Shown piece after piece: positions 58,045-64,000 of a stretch of 64,000 nt of DNA. This DNA comes from Neckera pumila. Its lineage: Eukaryota > Streptophyta > Bryopsida > Hypnales > Neckeraceae. Numbering within the stretch: position 1 is the stretch's first letter; each line of letters opens with the position of its first letter. The translations under genes were made by a program, and so were the position numbers. The notes below the pieces were generated by a model. That model saw only the letters and a list, made by a program, of their open reading frames with translations, did not search any database and had not been told where the DNA came from. The DNA is taken from NCBI GenBank assembly GCA_963969595.1, contig OZ018411.1, forward strand, positions 11,596,501 through 11,660,500, read 5' to 3'.

Positions 58045-60524
58045 ATGCCGACATCATGGAGGTTCAATGTTTGGCGGAGGCGACCCTCATCCCAGCAGCC
58101 AGACTCCTCGCAATATCAGCAGATCATACTCACTCACAAATACGTGGTGGCTCTGTTTGCCTTCCTCGTCTCTGTAGATCTGGTAACCTCTCAAATTCCA
58201 CTGAGTTATGAAGAATTTCACATGGTTTTGATGTTAGGGTCACTCGGAAGTAGAATAATGTATCTGCAGGTTTGAAAATACTATTGTGTTGGTCATTGTC
58301 AATTGAGATATGCGTCAAGTGCGAACACAACATGAGGAGGGTATGAGATTCCAAACTTTGCATCAAACTCTGCACAGTCTGGAATTGGTGAAAAACTCCG
58401 CTAGAGACTCACCGAGTACTTATCGGATATCTCTCTTGGTACCCCTCTAGTTGATACAGAATATCAATCCTTGAATATCATGCACTCTGTTTCTGAAAAG
58501 AAGAGGAAGGGTCATGGTGTACTGGCCGTCAAATAGAGGATACTATTACTGTCACAGGAAGCATTTTAGTATCCTCTTCCTTAGATGTTATGCTCTGAAA
58601 TTTGGGGGCTGTGAATGATGGCTGCAGATAGAGATCGTGGGAGTGCTGTGTTATCAGCTGTTCACAGCAAGCTATTTCCCATGGCATTTGTATCCCATGA
58701 TGCTGAACCGAGCTGTGGAGCTTGTTGCCTTTATCTGCTCTCGGGGCTACATTCCCTCCTTGGTAAATTGCCAACGACAACCTTGGTCTCCTCTGAGTTG
58801 AATGATTGTGTGCTTCCAGTACAAGAAAGGCACCTTGAATTAACAGGTTTATGTTGGTATGGACGACTTGGTTCGGACAGATTTCTATTGACTCTGTTGA
58901 TGCTCTCTGAATCAAGTCGTCCAAACCACCATAAATCTGATGGTTCGGGGTGCATTTTCATGTAGTATTGAAATTGCGAAATCCTTCTTACTCGCATGTA
59001 TGCAAGATAGGTGTGTATTTATAATCTGGTGTTGTGATGTGACAGTACTCCATTGCACAAATTTCGTTGTCGCTGCTCTCCATCTCAGTGTATGCGAAAC
59101 AGCAACCGTGCAAACGATATGCCTGTGCTGCACCCCTTGTGTTGTACTGCATTCTGCTCTCTTACCAGGTGGGTCAATTCATCACTCATAAGCTACTATA
59201 ATGCTGCCTTGCCCACTAATTCAATAATTGAGGTATGCTTGCACTTGCTGTTACGGGTGGTGTTACTGAAGAGAATCCAATCCAACGTAGTACGTAAAGA
59301 ATGTTAAGTGTGATGCACATTCACCAGATCTTCGTGGCAGTAATGGTGGTGAAAGTGTCGAGAATGCCCATGGCAGACGATGAAGGCCACATTATCGCTA
59401 ACTGGCCCTCGACACAAGTTTCTCCGGTTGCCAATGTGGAAGACCCGCACTTACGGCCCCTTGTACGTGCTCCTTCGCTCCCCCCTCTTACTGCTTGACA
59501 ACCATATTTACGGCACATCAATTTTTGAGGAAGAGAATACAATTTGAGTCAGTTGAAGCATTTTAACATACGTAGGAGTGATTCTTGGAAGATGTATAGA
59601 CCTGTGGAGGGAGATCTGAATTCACTAACGCAATTTCAAAGTGTCAAGTTATAAGGGAAAGCACACCACCCCATTTTCATTCAAGAATGAGTGGCCATAA
59701 GCATGTAGCCAAGTCATGCTTACACCACATGTGATAAGTCCAACCAAGTGTATGAACAGATGAGTGGTTATTAGCAACAGGGTCCGTATACGAGAAGGGA
59801 TCAGGTCCCTAACGACATCACTACCTTATTGTTTTCTGTGAAGATCAGATCGGTAGGAACACATTGCTAAGCAGGAATCAAGGTCATAGCCAATCGTTCT
59901 GTCTACGATAAAGGCAACAAGTAATATTGCATTAATCTGCTATTTTAAAATGAAATTATAACTTATAACATCAACAGGGCATACAAATTATTGGTTTGTC
60001 TCCACGGGCCATGCGAGCACGCGTCATCAACCAAGTGGTACCCCATGAACGACAGTCCGCCCAGGTTGCCTCAAGTGCCAACAATAAGCCCCTGTTGAGT
60101 GACCCCACGGAGGTCATATATGCAGTTCAGCAGCCTGACGGAGAAAAGGTGAACCTTACCTCACAGAGAGCAATCTCAATTAGCCATTCTTAGGCATAAT
60201 CAATCTAACGCTAATTCTAAAGGAATGATACACTCCGTTAGGCTTTTCAGACTGACACAATTTAATTTGTAGATGCAGCTTGCAATTGCAAGGATCTGTA
60301 AGACTTCAGAGACTTCGCAGCAGCCCAAGAGGACAACAAGCACTAGTACCTCGGCAAAGCCGCAGGGACAAAGCCTGGCAAGTCACTTGAGGCGACCCAT
60401 GAGTCCCCCCCTGCCGGAAGACACTGCTATTATCAATGTGCCGGAACTGCAGAGGAGCAGCACCATCGAGGAGCTAGATGAAATTGAAATTCACGACCAG
60501 TCCCATGATCCATTGCCTCCTTAA
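58045..60524 (+). CDS. Probable six-exon multi-pass membrane protein, about 346 residues
   Basis: The proposed exons are 58045-58269, 58628-58762, 59046-59168, 59328-59462, 59978-60148 and 60273-60524. Donors are GTTTGA, GTAAAT, GTGGGT, GTACGT and GTGAAC. Acceptors are GCAG, ACAG, CCAG, ACAG and GTAG. Every intron is phase 0 and every exon a multiple of three, totalling 1041 nt. The first four exons encode hydrophobic segments: KYVVALFAFLVSVDLV, MVLMLGSLGSRIMYL, EIVGVLCYQLFTASYFPWHL, SIAQISLSLLSIS and YACAAPLVLYCILLSYQIFV. The last two exons encode a hydrophilic, Ser/Pro-rich tail ending IEELDEIEIHDQSHDPLPP. I recognise no family. Exon 4 could instead run on to a TGA at 59496, ending the protein there. 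The start is uncertain: ATG 58045 is the first usable one in the frame. Confidence 0.5.
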
Positions 60525-61944
60525 TCCTCTTCTCAAACTTTAGTAACACAAGTGTTAATGCGATAAGTGTTGGCTATGAGTTGTCAGTAGCATTGGATTG
60601 GTGAAACTAAGCGACCGCTACAATTTTCACTCATGAGTTGCTGTAGAAATCAAAATCTGCAGTGTAAGGCTTTTCTACCTTTGAACCAGATTTTTTGAAC
60701 AAACTAAATTTCAGACACCGGTTGATAAGGACACTGGATAATTCTAAGGTACCTCACTTGCAAGTGATCATTAAGCCTGGACCTGCTTTTACCATCGATA
60801 ACCGAACAAGCTCTGCTGATCTGCGAGTCAGAAAAATAAGAAAGCTGTTACCGCCAAAGCAATTCCATCAGGATCCCGAAATAGGCAAGGTTAGTTTTCA
60901 ATAATTTATCTTACAAATGCAGAACGTGCCCCACCAGTAGAAGATATTCAAGAAGTTTTACGAGGTATACAAAATTTATGGATACAAAGTATAGATAAAA
61001 ATCCACACTACGATTCTTACACAGATGTAGTAATCAAAGTCTATGCTCACAATTCTCTAGAGAGCAAGTTGAGCTTATGCACCTTACATTGCACCTGGAA
61101 TTCATGTTTTTGTTTTCGATTGTTTGCTTTCTGGAATCTTCTGGACTAGTTCTGATGTATCACACTGTAACTAAGACAATCCACACCAGACTCCACAGAA
61201 GGTACTAACTAGGATTAATGCTCACAACTTAAAGTAGTCTTCTGTAAACTCGTCCCGCCTTCTCAGCTCCACAATACACACGCTAATTCTTTGTTGCCTT
61301 CGCTGTAGTAACGGCTTAACAACGATCACACTGTCTCATTTTTGGAAGATAAACAAAAAGGATTCGCGAAAAAAAGACCCGCAGAAAATTACGTGTCTGC
61401 ATCAGGTGCACTCATACATGTGGTGCACTCATACTCTTGAGAGATTGTTTCTCTGTTGTCGTCTGTAGTTTGATTTCATCTGATAAAGCGACCTTCACAT
61501 TAAAAAAGAGCTCCAAACGAGGTAGCTTTCTCTGCTCTGTGACGATGCTCTCAAAGGTACGTTAGTTGGATCTTCAATTATAAAACTGGCGTTTTGACAG
61601 GCTGACTTGTGTGCACGTTCAGATTCTTCTGAAAGAGCGCCTCCTATTTGCCGTCGAGAACGATGGAACCACCCAATGCCCATAAGTCGATATAGGGGCT
61701 AAGGGTACAACCATCTCATTCTCATTCTGGTAGGAGATCCTTCGCCACATGACTTGAACAATCACAACCACAACTCAGTGTCAGATCTCAGGTACTCCTA
61801 GAAACAAAGGAACCTGCTAATACGAATTACAGTGTAAGGAATTATTAAATAAAAAATGAAAACGATGACCAGTACTGATAAATGCGGCCAACAACAACTG
61901 GCTCTGATTGTTTGAAGGCAACATGTTGTAATCATAATACAGTA
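60525..61944. other. Downstream region with a possible isolated exon
   Basis: At about 60715-60889 an open stretch has an acceptor-like AATTTCAG and a donor-like AAG|GTTAGT. It encodes LIRTLDNSKVPHLQVIIKPG and RKIRKLLPPKQFHQDPEIGK. Its phase (2) does not fit the preceding exon, which also ends with a stop, so it may be an alternative exon or chance. The rest of the stretch shows nothing clear. Confidence 0.3.
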
Positions 61945-62303
61945 TTACGACAGAAGATTATCTAAGAATTCTCGTGAGAAAGCATGTACCTCAATGTGAT
62001 GGACGCTCCTCCCATAAGCAGCCACAATTTCTGAGCATAGCAGCAGCCTCGATAATTTCATTAATTTCAGGTGAACAAGAGTCCCAAAGCTCGGTGAATA
62101 AGCGGAACGGCCATCATTATCCCCACCAGCAGATAAGCAGACGACCAGATCAGACCGTGGAAAAGAATCTGCCCCAACAATATGCAATCTCTAGCCATGA
62201 TAATGACTTAAGCCTGCGACTACTTATAGTTCAGATTCAACCTCTTCGTGACAAAAATCACGCGGCTCCTCCAGAACAATCTGATCATGCACTTGTTGTA
62301 TAA
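61945..62303. other. Ambiguous possible exon, open on both strands
   Basis: On the plus strand, an acceptor-like TTAATTTCAG|GTGAACAAG precedes an open frame with SSVNKRNGHHYPHQQISRRP that ends at 62303. On the minus strand, the same DNA encodes hydrophobic runs in one frame (LLGQILFHGLIWSSAYLLVG) and SPEINEIIEAAAMLRNCGC in another. I cannot decide which, if any, is real. Confidence 0.25.
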
Positions 62304-62940
62304 AAAGTCACAAACAGTACTACGAGTCAGTCCTCGAGTGGGATGTTTGTCACTACAATGCGATTGCTGCGATGATAATCACATGTGCAAGCGTCATTCT
62401 GTACACTCAAACGCACTTGTAACATTGTCTAAATATACTTCACATTCCTTCTCCTTCCCAAGAGAATAGTGAAGTTCAAAGACTGGGATTCCTCAGCTCC
62501 TGTCCTTGCCTCAATTCATGTAACATTCTCCATGGCGGCCTTCACGCAAACCTCTTTCTGTACACTCAAATGGCGAAACCAAGACTCCGTCACAGCTGGA
62601 GTGTAACAAAAAAATCGCAAGATGCTCCAGAACCAACATTAAATGAAGAGCAGTAGAAGCTGTCAAAAAGGCAAGAAACGGTGAGCTCAAACCATGAAAC
62701 CCTTGAAGCTACATACACACATCCCATGTGATGAACCAAAGAAGTACCAAAGGAACAGAGGACAGAGAACAGAGCTGGGTGGGGAAAAGGACTACCAAAA
62801 GAACTAAACCTAAACGGAACAATCACTAATAAAGCAGGATCATGAAGCAATCAACAAATTGCGCAAAGAAGCTCTGTTTTGTACAGAAAAGGCGAAACAC
62901 TCCCACCATTACTGAGCTCTAATCCACACCAAAGAGTCAT
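62304..62940. other. Intergenic stretch
   Basis: No convincing coding or repeat structure was seen. A minus-strand frame at 62850-62590 rich in Phe, Ser and Cys has no recognisable domain. Confidence 0.3.
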
Positions 62941-63276
62941 TCATACCTCGAGGAATTGAAGGATCCAATCAAACTTTGGCTTTCTTCCAAATCTTCTTCG
63001 CCGTTCCTTCGAACCGCAACAGCAAAACCACGGAATGGTATAAGCGCAACAAAACTTGAAAATGGCCACAAAATAGCTAGAAATTTTGGGTTTGAACAGG
63101 AAAATCAGCGAAACCCAGTAGGCAAAAGTATTGCACTGTGCGATCAGACGGCAAAACCTGGCATTCTTTCCAATCACTTGCACGAATTTGGTCCGCAACT
63201 GCTCCGAGTCGAGACCGTCGATGAGCTTGAATCTTCTGTTTCGGGCAGGATTTTTGGGCAGATGCAAAAGGTTCAA
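62941..63276 (-). CDS. Possible exon of an unrecognised minus-strand gene
   Basis: A 111-codon frame reads LPKNPARNRRFKLIDGLDS, then VIGKNARFCRLIAQC, then a hydrophobic SYFVAIFKFCCAYTIPWFC and a basic SKERRRRFGRKPKFDW, ending at a donor-like CTCGAG|GTATGA. The donor sits right at the stop, which suggests an internal exon. Its downstream partner was not found. The overlapping plus-strand frame (62956-63318) has no recognisable feature. Low confidence. Confidence 0.25.
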   Translation of the reverse strand: MNLLHLPKNPARNRRFKLIDGLDSEQLRTKFVQVIGKNARFCRLIAQCNTFAYWVSLIFLFKPKISSYFVAIFKFCCAYTIPWFCCCGSKERRRRFGRKPKFDWILQFLEV

Positions 63277-63715
63277 ATGTATCTGCCCGTTCCCGGATCA
63301 AAAGGAAAATGCGCATAAGTATCCTAAAGATGGCAACGTTGACAAACTACAGTACTATCAAGAGAAAAATAGAAAAGAAAGGACTTTGCAAGTTGTTGGG
63401 AATACTATACCCAAAAGTGACTAAATAGATGCTAATTCTAATATGGAAGAAGTAACAAATTGGCTATCAAATTCTATTGGTTGTTGCAGTCTTGACTAAA
63501 ATCTAATTTTTTTGAGGATTTGCTCCAATATACATTTAGCTATTGAATATTTTAAACAGCAATGGAGCAAATTTTAGCCAATTTTGTGAATGCTGGTTGC
63601 CACCTGCTCTATTTGTGGAGGCATTACAACATATTGAATCAGTCAAAAATGAAGATTTGAAGTCCATGATAGCAGTGTTTCATGGTTCATATTGTTGCAA
63701 TTTGAGGCCAGTTAC

Positions 63716-63972
63716 AAAAGGTAGGAAGTCCATAAAGTGCCCATCTAAGAGTTGAAACTAAATTTTTGGGAGGTGAAATTTCTTGAAATGCTTTTCAATA
63801 AAAAATTTATGAAAAATAAGTAGAATTAGTTCTGAACTTTTGACCCTATTGGACAATGGGAGGATTGAATTTGTACATTGCTGGTACAACAAAAAAACCC
63901 GTGTACAGATGGTTTATATTTAGAGGAGGTGGGTGATTTTAGAATCTAAACACTTTTAAAACCTCCTACCTT
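63716..63972. repeat. Dispersed repeat, copy 3
   Basis: It begins AAAAGGTAGGAAGTCCATAA and ends AAAACCTCCTACCTTAATAT. Internal blocks TTTGGGAGGTGAAATTTCTT, GGAGGTGGGTGATTTTAGAA and a TGTACATTGCTGGTACA region match the copies at 48722-49054 and 49956-50262. It is somewhat shorter and more diverged. Confidence 0.65.
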
Positions 63973-64000
63973 AATATTGATTTTGAAAATCCTCCTTTGA

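Overview
The window is nuclear DNA of a land plant. The evidence is a plant-type leucine-rich-repeat receptor kinase with an RD kinase domain, genes split by short GT-AG introns, and a background of plant transposon families (Ty3/gypsy, CACTA, hAT, plant mariner-like, many MITEs). Genes are GC-rich islands of 2-4 kb in strongly AT-rich, repeat-packed DNA. Several decayed transposase families match ones I remember from bryophyte and lycophyte genomes, so a moss or other seed-free plant is my best guess. That guess is an inference and was not checked.

Layout. 0-9 kb: a decayed three-exon gene on the minus strand (982-2078), a CACTA-type MITE, a broken transposase-like gene (2.9-3.8 kb) cut by a 1.4 kb non-autonomous element, then degenerate repeats. 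9-13 kb: an intact four-exon gene for an unrecognised 407-residue Ser-rich/coiled-coil protein, with a MITE in intron 3. 13-22 kb: intergenic, with two large foldback repeats (16.0-16.9 and 17.2-17.6 kb) and tandem or hairpin motifs at 20-21 kb. 22.5-27.4 kb: a decayed Ty3/gypsy element on the minus strand, with an opposite-strand fragment of a related element at its far side. 28-29 kb: a decayed mariner-like transposase. 29-36 kb: MITEs and TTAA-flanked repeats. 36-38 kb: a decayed hAT-like transposase gene interrupted by a MITE with a clean 3-bp duplication. 39-50 kb: repeats, including a 2.8 kb CACTA-ended element carrying hairpins and a tRNA-like module, and a 614-bp hairpin at 47.5-48.1 kb.

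50-56 kb holds the best-supported gene, a three-exon LRR receptor-like kinase of about 1108 residues, intact from signal peptide to kinase C-terminus. 58.0-60.5 kb holds a probable six-exon multi-pass membrane protein; all its introns are phase 0. 60.7-64 kb has ambiguous possible exons on both strands and a third copy of a dispersed repeat.

The genes show no operon or pathway relationship. The most unusual content is in the repeats. One CACTA-like terminus (CACTA, two bases, then AGAAA) caps at least eight otherwise different elements. One hairpin family sits both inside such elements and alone. Another family has CCCCTAAA ends flanked by TTAA.
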